NCBI GenBank assembly: GCA_031178025.1
Contig: JAPSJU010000046.1
Coordinates: 1 to 11,862, forward strand
Direction: 5' to 3'
DNA from: Agromyces sp.
Lineage (GTDB): Bacteria; Actinomycetota; Actinomycetes; Actinomycetales; Microbacteriaceae
DNA length: 11,862 nt
A program made the translations under genes and the position numbers. Numbering within the stretch: the stretch's first letter is position 1; each line of letters starts with the position of its first letter. The notes under the pieces are model-generated. The model was not told where the DNA came from, did no database searches, and saw only the letters and a list, made by a program, of their open reading frames with translations. Below, in pieces: positions 1 to 7,872 of the stretch.

Positions 1-670
1 CCTCACGACCGATGCGCGACGGCTTCACCGCCTCCCACACGTCGATGTACGGATGCCCGACCACGAGCACGTGGGGACCGTGCGGGCCGCGCATGACGGC
101 GTCGGCGATGCGCTGCTCCTTGGAACCTGGCACCAGATGGTCGACGAGGATCCCCGCACGTCGCTGGCGACCGGGGCGGAACTCCTCGAGCCGTTCCCGG
201 AGCACGTCGACACCCTCGAGGTACTCGACGACGACGCCCTCCACGCGGAGATCGGCACCCCACACCTTCTCGACCAGCTCGGCATCATGTCGTCCCTCGA
301 CGAAGATGCGGCTCGGCAGGGCGACCCGGGCGGGCGTGGACGAGACGGCGAACGACCCCGACGCCGTCCTGAGCCGGCCGGCGGGCGCGGTCGGGGCGGC
401 GGCGACGAGTTCGACGGGCGCACCCTCGACGAGGAAGCCGTGTCCGAGGGGGAACATCCGCCTCGCGCCGAACCGGTCCTCGAGCGTGACGTGACGTCGG
501 TCGGAGGCGACGACGGCACCGCAGAAGCCGTTCGACGCGAGCTCGACCACGAGGTCGCGCGTCGCCTCCAGCTTCGGGATGACGCGGCGCCCGCGTGCTC
601 GCCAGTCGCCCGCGAGCACGTCGGGGCCGTAGCGGTCGGGTCCGTTCGGATCGTGGGTCGCAGTCGGCAC
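1..670 (-). CDS. DUF3097 domain protein (3' end cut by window edge)
   Basis: Translating the minus strand from GTG 670 gives 223 codons without a stop, running off the left edge. The start reads VPTATHDPNGPDRYGPDVL and continues with RGRRVIPKLEATRDLVVE. The RYGPDVL..DW opening and the later FVEGRHDAELVEKVWG and PHVLVVGHPYIDVWEAVKP stretches are the hallmarks of the actinobacterial DUF3097 family. That family has no established function. The FVEGRHDAELVEKVWG segment resembles Toprim-like acidic motifs, but that is only an impression. An in-frame TAG lies four codons upstream of GTG 670, so this is the most upstream usable start. There is no Shine-Dalgarno; a TAGCCT hexamer ends six bases before the GTG, suggesting a leaderless transcript. 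The family is usually somewhat longer than the part seen here, so perhaps a few dozen C-terminal residues are missing. Confidence 0.85.
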   Translation of the reverse strand, partial: MPTATHDPNGPDRYGPDVLAGDWRARGRRVIPKLEATRDLVVELASNGFCGAVVASDRRHVTLEDRFGARRMFPLGHGFLVEGAPVELVAAAPTAPAGRLRTASGSFAVSSTPARVALPSRIFVEGRHDAELVEKVWGADLRVEGVVVEYLEGVDVLRERLEEFRPGRQRRAGILVDHLVPGSKEQRIADAVMRGPHGPHVLVVGHPYIDVWEAVKPSRIGRE

Positions 671-676
671 CGGTCG

Positions 677-682
677 AGGCTA
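677..682 (-). promoter_or_regulatory. -10 hexamer of DUF3097 gene, leaderless type
   Basis: On the minus strand TAGCCT fits TANNNT and lies exactly six bases before GTG 670, so transcription would begin at or next to the start codon. I see no convincing -35 element. Confidence 0.45.
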
Positions 683-745
683 ACCGACGGTGGGCGGGGG
701 ACCCTCCCGACACGTCGCGTGGCGGGAACCGATCCGCACGCGTCG

Positions 746-1969
746 TCAGCACCGCGGAGCGCGGCGGCGCTCGACCAGCAGCATCGTCCAGATGCCGCCG
801 GCGAATGCGATCGCAGCTCCGACGGCGAAGGCCCACGGGATCCCCAACGGCCGGGCGAGCAATCCCAGGACGATGGGACCGAGTCCGATCCCGACGTCGA
901 CGGCGGCACTCGCGGTGCCCGAGGCAGCGCCACGCTGGGACGGACTCGCCGTCGAGAAGATCGCCGTGAAGAACGCCGGGCTGCTGAAGGCGACGCCGAC
1001 CGCCATCACCGCGGCTCCGAGCAGGAGGCCGGCTGGAGCCTGCCACGCGGCCGCCAGTCCGAGCCCGGCTCCGATCACCCCGAGCGATGCCGCCGCCAGG
1101 GGCAGCGGCGGCAGCCGGTCGGGCACCCGTGCGAACACGATCCTGCACACGACGATGACGCCGCCGTAGACGAACAGCGCAAGGCTCGCCTGGCTGAGGC
1201 CGATGTGGGTCGCATGGAGCGAGGCGAATGCGAGGAAACCGCCCATGGCCGCGAGCGATGCGATGAATCCGACCGAGATCGGAATGGCCGGCCGATGGAT
1301 GATCTGCGGTCTCGATGCGGCAGGTTCGGCACGGGGCGCTGCCGCCTCCCTGGTCTCGCCGATCAGGAGGGCGGCGCCTGCGGCGAGCACGGCGAGCGCC
1401 GCTCCGCCCAGCCACGCGGAGGCGAAGCCCCAGTTCTGCACGAGGAACTCGCCGAGCGGAGGGCCGAGTGCGATCCCGAGGTAGAGGCCGAGGGAGTTGT
1501 AGGACAGCGCCTCTCCCATCCGGTCCGGAGGCGCGAGATCGGCGAGTGCGGCGAAGCCGGCGACGAAGAACGCCGCCTCGGCCACCCCGGCGAGCAGACG
1601 GAGCGCCACGATGGCGACGAGGTCGTCGACGAACGCGATCGCTGCGAGGCTCACTGCGGCGACCGCTGCGCCGCCGAGGAGCAACGGGAGACGGCCGTGC
1701 ACGTCGGCGAGCCACCCGGCGAACGGTCGCAGCACCAACGCGGAGACCGCGAACACGCCGAAGGCGAGCCCCGCTCCGGCCTCATCCCCTCCGACAGGGC
1801 CGGTCACGTAGAGCGGAAGCGCGAAGATCGACACCCCGACGGCGGTGAAGTAGGCGAGTTCGGCGATTCCGAGCGCGATGAACGGGGCGGTGAAGAGCCG
1901 TTCGGATGCCGGTCTCGTCGCCCGGGTGGCGGTCGGGCCGTGGTGGCGGCGGAATCGCATGTCGGCCAC
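746..1969 (-). CDS. MFS transporter, 12-TM type, substrate unknown
   Basis: This 407-residue integral membrane protein of the major facilitator superfamily is almost entirely hydrophobic helices separated by short loops. The first helix begins near residue 27, after a basic cytoplasmic N-terminus (RFRRHH). The loop after helix 2 has the family motif A, GWLADVHGRLPLLLG, at residues 85-99. A longer hydrophilic central loop around residues 205-225 separates two six-helix halves. Length and layout fit a drug or metabolite exporter, but nothing identifies a substrate. The start is GTG 1969 (GTG GCC GAC ATG). It has no Shine-Dalgarno but has TACAGT six bases upstream, the leaderless arrangement. 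ATG 1960, three codons in, is the alternative. The gene lies 46 bases after dnaE2 on the same strand. Its own promoter suggests it need not be part of the SOS operon, although read-through is possible because no strong terminator lies between them. Confidence 0.9.
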   Translation of the reverse strand: MADMRFRRHHGPTATRATRPASERLFTAPFIALGIAELAYFTAVGVSIFALPLYVTGPVGGDEAGAGLAFGVFAVSALVLRPFAGWLADVHGRLPLLLGGAAVAAVSLAAIAFVDDLVAIVALRLLAGVAEAAFFVAGFAALADLAPPDRMGEALSYNSLGLYLGIALGPPLGEFLVQNWGFASAWLGGAALAVLAAGAALLIGETREAAAPRAEPAASRPQIIHRPAIPISVGFIASLAAMGGFLAFASLHATHIGLSQASLALFVYGGVIVVCRIVFARVPDRLPPLPLAAASLGVIGAGLGLAAAWQAPAGLLLGAAVMAVGVAFSSPAFFTAIFSTASPSQRGAASGTASAAVDVGIGLGPIVLGLLARPLGIPWAFAVGAAIAFAGGIWTMLLVERRRAPRC

Positions 1970-1975
1970 GTGCCC

Positions 1976-1981
1976 ACTGTA
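1976..1981 (-). promoter_or_regulatory. -10 hexamer of MFS gene, leaderless type
   Basis: On the minus strand TACAGT fits TANNNT and is followed by six bases and then GTG 1969. The spacing is identical to that before the DUF3097 gene. A short 5-bp hairpin (GCCTC/GAGGC, 1983-1998) lies just upstream and lacks a T tract. Confidence 0.5.
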
Positions 1982-2015
1982 TGCCTCGTGCGAGAGGCGC
2001 GCTCGGGTTTCGTCG

Positions 2016-5000
2016 TCACCGGAAGTCGCGGGAGCGCAGGCTCGCCGACACGGTGAGCCGCTCGAAGCGGTCGGCGACGAGATTCACGACCCCCTCCGGT
2101 GAACGCTCCAGGATGCCGCGCACGATCATCGCGGGCGCCTCGCGCGCCACCCGTCGATACCGCGACCACACGCCGACGCTGGCGATGACGTTGAGGGTGC
2201 CGGATTCGTCTTCGAGATTCAGGAACGTGATGCCGCTCGCCGTCGCCGGTCGTTGCCGGTGGGTGACGACACCACCGACCTCGATGCGCCTGCCGCTCTC
2301 GGTGTGCGCGAGACGGTCGATGCGGATCGCGCCGCGCTCGTCGAGGTGACTCCGGATGTGACGGATCGGATGGTCGTCAGGGGAGATGCCCGTGGCCCAC
2401 AGGTCGTAGACGACCTGCTCGGCAGGGGAGAGCATCGGCAGGAGCGGCGGCTGCACGACGACGATCGAGCCGGCGAGGAACTCCTCACGATCCTCTGCCG
2501 CTTCGCCCGCAAGCCACAGCGCCTCCCGGCGTGCCAGGCCGAATCCGTCGAACGCGCCCGCCGCCGCGAGGGCCTCGAGTTGCTCGGCGTTCAATCGGGC
2601 CCGGCGCGAGACGTCGGCCATGTCCCGGTACGGCCCTCGTGCCTCGCGTTCGGCGACGATGCGCTCGGCGACGGCCGTGCCGATCGACGTGACATCCGCG
2701 AGGCCGAGACGCACGGCGAAGGCGGCGTCGCGGCGATGTTCGGACGACCGATCCGGCGCCTCGCGGTCGAACGGCCGGACCGGCGCCTGCACGGCGTCGG
2801 CGCAGGAGGCCATGCCGCTCGGGCCGGGTCCCTCGAGAGACGATGTCGCGGATGCGCCGGATGCCGCCGCCTCCCCGCCCCCGATCGCCTCGAGCCCGGC
2901 GTTCACCCCGGAGCGCAGCACGTCGGGGCGGAGCACTTCGACGCCGTGGCGCCGAGCGTCGGCGGTGAGCGTCTGCGGCGAGTAGAACCCCATGGGCTGC
3001 GCCCGGAGCAGCGCCGCGAGGAATGCCGCGGGATAGTGCAGCTTCAGCCAGGAGCTCGCATAGACGAGCAGGCCGAAGCTCAGGGCATGGCTCTCGGCGA
3101 ATCCGAAGTTCGCGAACGCCTCGATCTTCGCGTAGATCGAATCGGCGACCTCGGGCTCGATGCCGTTCGCGGCCATGCCCGCGTAGAGCTTGGAGCGGAG
3201 CCGATCGATCTTCTCCACCCCCCGCTTCGAGCCCATCGCGCGGCGCAGCTGGTCGGCGTCGGCGGCACTGCAGTTGCCGACCGCGACGGCCATCTGCATG
3301 AGCTGCTCCTGGAAGAGGGGCACGCCGAGCGTGCGTTCGAGCACCGGCTCGAGCTTCGGATGCAGGTAGCTGACGGGCTCCTCGCCCATGCGTCGGCGGA
3401 TGTACGGATGCACCGCCCCGCCCTGCACCGGACCCGGACGGATGAGGGCGATCTCGACGACGAGGTCGTAGAAGCGGCGGGGCTGCAGGCGGGGGAGCGT
3501 GCCCATCTGCGCTCGGCTCTCGACCTGGAAGACCCCGATCGAGTCGGCACGGCAGAGCATGTCGTAGACGGCGCCCTCCTCCTTCGGGATCGTCGCGAGC
3601 TCCCACACCTCGCCCGTCGTCTCGCGTACGAGATCGAAGGTGTACTGCAACGCGGCGAGCATGCCCAGCCCGAGCAGGTCGAACTTCACGAGGCCCATCC
3701 ACGCGCAGTCGTCCTTGTCCCATTGCAGCACCGTGCGTTGCTCCTTGCGGGCGTGCTCGATGGGGCAGACCTCGCCGACGGGGCGGTCGGTGAGCACCAT
3801 GCCACCCGAGTGGATGCCGAGGTGGCGTGGAAAGGTGAGCAGCTGCTCGGCCAGTTCCACGACCTGGGCCGGGATGTCATGGTCCTCGGTCGAGACGACG
3901 GCGCCCCAGCGTTCGACCTGGCGCGACCAGGCATCCTGCTGACCGGTCGAGTACCCGAGCGCCTTCGCCATGTCGCGCACCGCGACCTTCGGTCGATAGC
4001 TGATGACGTTGGCGACCTGGGCGGCGTTGTGCCTCCCGTACTTCTCGTAGACGTACTGGATGATCTCCTCTCGACGGTCGGAGTCGAAGTCGACGTCGAT
4101 GTCGGGCTCCTCGTCACGGAGTGCGGAGAGGAAGCGTTCGAAGGGCAGGTCGTAGAAGATCGAGTCGACCGCGGTGATGTCCAGCACGAAGCAGACCGCC
4201 GAGTTCGCCGCCGAACCCCGGCCCTGGCACAGGATGCCGCGGCTGCGCGCCTCTCGCACGATGTCGTAGACGATGAGGAAGTACCCGGGGAAGTCCTTCT
4301 GCTCGATGACCTCGAGCTCGCGTTCGAGACGATCGCGCACGTGCGCGGGCATGCCGGGGTAGCGTTGCCCGGCGCCCCTCCAGACGAGTTCGCGCAGCCA
4401 GCTCATCGGCGTGTGCCCGGCGGGCACCTCCTGCCGGGGGAGCCGGGGTCTCGCGCTCCGCAGCGTGAAGCCCAACTCCTCCGCGAGGGTCACCGAGCGT
4501 GCGACGGCACCCGGGTAGCGCGCGAAGCGTGCCGCCATCTCGGCGCCCGATCGCAGGTGCAGTCCGTCGGATGCGGGAAGCCACCCGTCGAGTTCGTCGA
4601 GGCTGCGCCGCGCCCGAACGGCCGCGAGGGCCGAGGCGAGCCGGTGCTCTCCCGGTGTCGCGTAGTGCACCGCGTTCGTCGCGAGCAGCGGAAGTCGCGC
4701 CTGCCCGGCGAGCTCCGCGAGGAGGTCGTTCGCCTCCTGGTCGAGCGGATGCCCGTGGTCGAAGAGCTCCACGACGACGTGGTCGCGGCCGAAGAGGGCG
4801 ACGAGCCGGTCGAGCTCGCGCCTGGCGGCATCCGCGCCTCCTCTGGCGAGCGCACGACGAACGGTGCCCTTGCGGCATCCGGTCGGGATCACCCACTCGC
4901 CGCCCGAACGCTCGGCGAGTTCCTCGAGCGAGTACACCGGCCGCCCCTTCTCGCCGCCCGCGAGCTGGCCCGCGGTGATCGCGCTCGCGAGCCGGTGATA

Positions 5001-5462
5001 TCCCGCCTCCCGCCGGGCGAGTACGAGCAGGTGCTCGCCCTCGGGGTCGGCGACGCCCATCTGCGGCCCGGTGAGCCCGAGCGAGAGCTCGGCACCGAAC
5101 ACGGTCGTGAGCTCGGGGAAGCTCTCGGCGGCCTCGGCGAAGCGCACGATGCCGTAGAACCCGTCATGGTCGGTGACGGCGAGCCCCGACAGGCCGAGGC
5201 GATGCGCCTCCTCCACCAGTTGCTCGGGCGTCGATGCGCCGTCGAGGAAGCTGAACGTCGAGTGCGCGTGCAGCTCGGCGTAGGGCACGACCGGGCCGGT
5301 CGGCGCCTCGAGTCCGTCGGAGGGCCGGTACGGATGCCGCTTGCGGCTCCACGCCGGGCTGTCGCCGCCGTCGCCGATGAGCGGCGGGTCGCCGGGGCGG
5401 CGGGCGGTGGAGAGCGTGCGCTCGAGCTCGGACCAGGGGATGCGGGGATTGTTCCAGCCCAC
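2016..5462 (-). CDS. dnaE2: Error-prone DNA polymerase III alpha subunit DnaE2 (ImuC)
   Basis: This 1148-residue C-family polymerase performs mutagenic translesion synthesis as the catalytic subunit of the ImuA'-ImuB-DnaE2 mutasome. The N-terminal PHP domain starts near residue 61, with ELHAHS (H65, H67), TDHD (98-100) and later a NAVHY motif. The palm aspartates are intact: PDIDVDF with D454 and D456, and KFDLLGLG with D595. A tandem helix-hairpin-helix region and an OB fold (GGVVTHRQRP) follow near the C-terminus. The opening MGW..P.W is typical of actinobacterial DnaE2 and supports GTG 5462. An in-frame TGA two codons upstream excludes any longer start, and GGGG lies six bases before the GTG. 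It is the last gene of the SOS operon. The unusual part is a ~50-residue Ala/Ser/Gly/Pro-rich stretch, roughly residues 862-914, just before AVRLGLADV. DnaE2 is usually nearer 1050-1100 residues. Confidence 0.97.
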   Translation of the reverse strand: MGWNNPRIPWSELERTLSTARRPGDPPLIGDGGDSPAWSRKRHPYRPSDGLEAPTGPVVPYAELHAHSTFSFLDGASTPEQLVEEAHRLGLSGLAVTDHDGFYGIVRFAEAAESFPELTTVFGAELSLGLTGPQMGVADPEGEHLLVLARREAGYHRLASAITAGQLAGGEKGRPVYSLEELAERSGGEWVIPTGCRKGTVRRALARGGADAARRELDRLVALFGRDHVVVELFDHGHPLDQEANDLLAELAGQARLPLLATNAVHYATPGEHRLASALAAVRARRSLDELDGWLPASDGLHLRSGAEMAARFARYPGAVARSVTLAEELGFTLRSARPRLPRQEVPAGHTPMSWLRELVWRGAGQRYPGMPAHVRDRLERELEVIEQKDFPGYFLIVYDIVREARSRGILCQGRGSAANSAVCFVLDITAVDSIFYDLPFERFLSALRDEEPDIDVDFDSDRREEIIQYVYEKYGRHNAAQVANVISYRPKVAVRDMAKALGYSTGQQDAWSRQVERWGAVVSTEDHDIPAQVVELAEQLLTFPRHLGIHSGGMVLTDRPVGEVCPIEHARKEQRTVLQWDKDDCAWMGLVKFDLLGLGMLAALQYTFDLVRETTGEVWELATIPKEEGAVYDMLCRADSIGVFQVESRAQMGTLPRLQPRRFYDLVVEIALIRPGPVQGGAVHPYIRRRMGEEPVSYLHPKLEPVLERTLGVPLFQEQLMQMAVAVGNCSAADADQLRRAMGSKRGVEKIDRLRSKLYAGMAANGIEPEVADSIYAKIEAFANFGFAESHALSFGLLVYASSWLKLHYPAAFLAALLRAQPMGFYSPQTLTADARRHGVEVLRPDVLRSGVNAGLEAIGGGEAAASGASATSSLEGPGPSGMASCADAVQAPVRPFDREAPDRSSEHRRDAAFAVRLGLADVTSIGTAVAERIVAEREARGPYRDMADVSRRARLNAEQLEALAAAGAFDGFGLARREALWLAGEAAEDREEFLAGSIVVVQPPLLPMLSPAEQVVYDLWATGISPDDHPIRHIRSHLDERGAIRIDRLAHTESGRRIEVGGVVTHRQRPATASGITFLNLEDESGTLNVIASVGVWSRYRRVAREAPAMIVRGILERSPEGVVNLVADRFERLTVSASLRSRDFR

Positions 5463-5465
5463 GGC

Positions 5466-5498
5466 TCACCCCGCTCGCCGGCGCATCGGCCGCGCCAT
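5466..5498 (-). other. 10-codon bridge ORF between imuB and dnaE2
   Basis: The imuB stop TGA (5500-5498) shares its A with an ATG (TGATG). That ATG opens a frame encoding MARPMRRRAG, which ends in TGA at 5468-5466. The dnaE2 GTG begins three bases later. The little frame fills the whole intergenic gap. A ribosome finishing imuB could restart, read ten codons and stop next to the dnaE2 start, coupling the two genes. Whether it is translated is unknown; the sequence shows only the geometry. A chance ORF in GC-rich DNA is the alternative. Confidence 0.35.
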
Positions 5499-7042
5499 CA
5501 GTCGTACCTCGCTTCGGCCCACCAGCCGTCCGCGTCGCGGACGAGCAGCCAGGCGCAGCCGTCGTCGTCGACGACCTGGAACCGGTGCACGCGCTTGGCG
5601 TGCTCGGCGTCCCACCATCGCTCGACGACCGGCCACGGTCCGGCCCAGGCCCGCACGGGAGTCGCCCGGCCGCCGCCGACGGCGAACCGCTCCGGCGGCG
5701 ACGAGATCGTGCCGCGCGCATCGATCGCCACCGAGGTGCCGCTCGCGTCGAGGAGCGTGATCGGCAGTCGTTCGCGGAAGACGCTCGCCGGTGCAAGTGC
5801 CGGCAGGCTGCCTGGCCAGGGGGCGTCGTTCGGGCGCTCGGGGGCTCGATCGCCCCACGGCACGAGCACCTGCCGGTCGGCGAGCATGCGGCCGCCGCCG
5901 ATCGCCGCGGTCACGACCGCCTCGTGCCCCAGCATGCTCTGCACTCGCGTGAGTCCGTGGTGCACGCGCTCGTCGGGTCCGCCGCCCCAGAGCCCCTCCT
6001 CGTGGTTGCCGGTGGAATCGACCCGCTCGGGCACGACCCGGAGCCGCACGATCGGCGAGGCGAGCCCGTCGTCGGCGGTGCCGGCGCCCTGCAGCTGCCA
6101 GCGCACCCGGTCGACGACGTCGGCCGGCGTGAACCAGCGCGGGTGCAGCCAGCTGCGACTGGAGTGTCCGCCGCGCTCGTCGTCGAGCTCGATGCGCAGG
6201 GCGGTGCACACGAGCCGGACCGCTCGCATGCGGTCGATGAACTCCTCGGCGCGCATCCGGAAGGCGAAGGCGAGTTGGTCGACGCGGTCGAGCGGCGGCT
6301 CGAAGTGCTGCTCCACCTCGAACTCGGGCGGGGGAGTGCGTGCGACGACGCGCGAGTGCTCGCGTCCGGCCGCACGCTCGTGGGCGAAGGCCCCGGCCGC
6401 ACCGAACCGGCGTCGCACGTCGGCGTCGGGCAGCGCGGCGAGCTCGCCGAGCGTGCGCACGCCGAGCCGGCTCAGCAGGATGTTCGTGCGGGCGTCGACG
6501 ACGAGCCCGACGGGCAGCGGTGCGATGAACCGAGCGGATGCCCCGGGCGGCACGATCAGGAACGGGGACGCCCCCGCCGCACGTGCGGCCTGCTCGGCAG
6601 CGAAGGGCCCGTCGGCGACGCCGACCCGTGCGCCGTCGACCCCGAGCTCGGCGACGGTGGCGAGGAGGGCCTCGGCCGCGGCATCCTCGCCGCCGTAGTA
6701 CCGCGCGGGGCCTCGGGCACGCATCGCGAGCGTGCCGGGCCGGACGAGCTGCACACCCGGCACCGTGGCCTCGACGGCGCGCACGACGGGCTCGAACATG
6801 CGCGCATCGAGCGCGACGTCGTAGTCGAGCACGATGAGGTCGGGGGAGCGGTACTGCGCCTCGCGCAGCTTGAGCCCCCGTGCCACGCCATCGCGACGTG
6901 CCGCGGCCGAGCACGCGAAGACGAGCCCGGCTTCGATGAGGGCCATCGGCGCGACCGGGTCGAGCCCGTGCTCACGACCGGCGGCGAGCACGGGCCAGTC
7001 CGGGCACCAGAGCACGATCGTACGACCGGGATCGACACTCAT
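5498..7042 (-). CDS. imuB: Mutasome scaffold ImuB, catalytically degenerate Y-family polymerase
   Basis: This 514-residue DinB-like protein of the SOS mutasome is known in mycobacteria and Caulobacter to bridge the beta clamp, ImuA' and DnaE2 without polymerising. The N-terminus has the ImuB signature LWCPDWPV (residues 11-18), where active Y-family enzymes have VDMD; C13 stands in place of the first metal-binding Asp. The region matching the SxDE motif reads VRPGTLAMR (100-108), with G103-T104 in place of the Asp-Glu pair. Metal catalysis is therefore lost, as expected. The clamp-binding site reads EEGLWGG (348-354), where relatives usually have Q at the first position. The ATG at 7042 overlaps the imuA stop (ATGA) and has a strong GGAGGG seven bases upstream. 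The same frame stays open to 7846, but that extension crosses imuA and the operator and is spurious. Confidence 0.96.
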   Translation of the reverse strand: MSVDPGRTIVLWCPDWPVLAAGREHGLDPVAPMALIEAGLVFACSAAARRDGVARGLKLREAQYRSPDLIVLDYDVALDARMFEPVVRAVEATVPGVQLVRPGTLAMRARGPARYYGGEDAAAEALLATVAELGVDGARVGVADGPFAAEQAARAAGASPFLIVPPGASARFIAPLPVGLVVDARTNILLSRLGVRTLGELAALPDADVRRRFGAAGAFAHERAAGREHSRVVARTPPPEFEVEQHFEPPLDRVDQLAFAFRMRAEEFIDRMRAVRLVCTALRIELDDERGGHSSRSWLHPRWFTPADVVDRVRWQLQGAGTADDGLASPIVRLRVVPERVDSTGNHEEGLWGGGPDERVHHGLTRVQSMLGHEAVVTAAIGGGRMLADRQVLVPWGDRAPERPNDAPWPGSLPALAPASVFRERLPITLLDASGTSVAIDARGTISSPPERFAVGGGRATPVRAWAGPWPVVERWWDAEHAKRVHRFQVVDDDGCAWLLVRDADGWWAEARYD

Positions 7043-7767
7043 CCCGCGGCCCTCCGCCTGGTGTCGTCGAGGGAGACGGGTTCCGCGAGCTCGGCTGCGC
7101 CCTGGCCGACCGGCGCGAACTCGAGGGCGCGACCCGGCAGCCTGAGGCGTGAGCGGGCGCTGCGCACGAACTCGCCTCGTCTGGCGGCACTCACGACGAC
7201 CTCCCGTTCGGCAAGACGCCCGTGCCCCTGCTCGAGCCCGTGCCACTCGCTCGCCTCGACCCCGAGTCGTGCATCGCTCCCTGGCCAGTCGCCGGCGACG
7301 AGCAGGGTCGCGCCCCGCTGGCGCAGCCGCGCCTGGAGCCGACTCGATTCCGCCGGGGAGACCCGCCCGGCCGGACGCACCGCCACGACGGGGATGACAT
7401 CGGCGAGCGCGGCGACGACCGTCAGCCACTGGCGGCCCGGGTCGGGTACGAGCACCAGCCGTTCGAGGTCGATGCCGAAGCGTGCGGCCGCCTCGACGCC
7501 GAACTCGGGGAACCCGGCGACCGCGACCCAGTGACCGCTCGCACTCGGCCCTGAGAGCAGGGCCATGAGCAGGGTCATCGAGCCCTCGACCTGGACGACG
7601 GTGCCCTCGCGAAGCGTGCCGCCCGGCAGCACCGATCGGAGCGCCGGGTGCGTGGGCACCGCCTTCGAGTCGAGCCGCGTCGCCTGCATCCCGCGGATGC
7701 GGGCCTGCAGTTCCTCGACGCGCGCCGGCGGGGCGGCGGAAGCGGCGAGGGGAGCGGTCATGGTCAT
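7039..7767 (-). CDS. imuA: SOS mutasome accessory protein ImuA' (RecA-like)
   Basis: This 242-residue RecA-fold accessory factor is the first gene of the LexA-controlled mutasome operon. It was recognised from its position before imuB-dnaE2 and from LPGGTLREGTVVQVEGS (47-63), followed by a RecA-like core. Where RecA has a Walker A loop ending GK[ST], this protein has VEGSMTLL (60-67), with no GK. ATP binding is thus doubtful, as is typical for actinobacterial ImuA'. VIPVVAVRPAGR (124-135) looks like the central beta strand of the fold. Two in-frame ATGs exist, at 7767 and 7761. GGGG lies seven bases before the second and only one base before the first, so 7761 (240 residues) is at least as plausible. 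Its stop overlaps the imuB start. Database annotation of this family is often just 'hypothetical protein'; the context makes the assignment firm. Confidence 0.9.
   Translation of the reverse strand: MTMTAPLAASAAPPARVEELQARIRGMQATRLDSKAVPTHPALRSVLPGGTLREGTVVQVEGSMTLLMALLSGPSASGHWVAVAGFPEFGVEAAARFGIDLERLVLVPDPGRQWLTVVAALADVIPVVAVRPAGRVSPAESSRLQARLRQRGATLLVAGDWPGSDARLGVEASEWHGLEQGHGRLAEREVVVSAARRGEFVRSARSRLRLPGRALEFAPVGQGAAELAEPVSLDDTRRRAAG
7050..7055 (-). promoter_or_regulatory. Ribosome binding site of imuB
   Basis: GGAGGG on the minus strand lies seven bases before ATG 7042, inside the 3' end of imuA. It settles the imuB start and, with the ATGA overlap, predicts coupled translation. Confidence 0.8.
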
Positions 7768-7775
7768 ACCCCAGT

Positions 7776-7793
7776 TTCGAACATATGTTCGAA
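7776..7793. promoter_or_regulatory. LexA operator (SOS box) of the imuA-imuB-dnaE2 operon
   Basis: TTCGAACATATGTTCGAA is an 18-bp perfect palindrome. Its core, TCGAAC-N4-GTTCGA (7777-7792), matches the actinobacterial/Gram-positive SOS consensus at every defined position. It ends eight bases before ATG 7767. A TANNNT hexamer, TATGTT on the minus strand (7780-7785), lies inside it. Bound LexA would therefore cover the probable -10 element and block RNA polymerase directly. Induction is expected when RecA filaments trigger LexA self-cleavage. Confidence 0.93.
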
Positions 7794-7831
7794 TAGGGCA
7801 AGTCCGCAGAGCCGCTCGTCCGGGAAACGAA

Positions 7832-7862
7832 AGAAGGCCGGATCATGATGATCCGGCCTTCT
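7832..7862 (-). terminator. Rho-independent terminator of tRNA-Leu
   Basis: Fifteen-base arms (AGAAGGCCGGATCAT and its exact complement) flank one central base; in practice this is a 13-14 bp stem with a small loop. On the minus strand the stem is followed by the T-rich tail CTTTCGTTT. It starts 11 bases past the tRNA 3' end and stops tRNA transcription before the SOS promoter. Confidence 0.88.
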
Positions 7863-7872
7863 CGACAACGCG

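Noticed and set aside
53..2056. A 667-codon plus-strand frame over DUF3097 and the MFS gene
   Set aside because: It is antisense to two recognisable genes, with charged low-complexity composition and no family resemblance.
2253..6698. A 1481-codon open frame on the plus strand, longer than any real gene here
   Set aside because: It runs antisense through dnaE2 and imuB, which are unmistakable. Its translation is an Arg/Asp/Glu/His/Val-rich string with no domain, as expected for the complementary frame of GC-rich genes.
7043..7846. The imuB frame stays open upstream to 7846, adding 268 residues
   Set aside because: The extension crosses imuA and the LexA operator in another frame. ATG 7042 has a strong ribosome site and the ImuB signature LWCPDWPV right after it.
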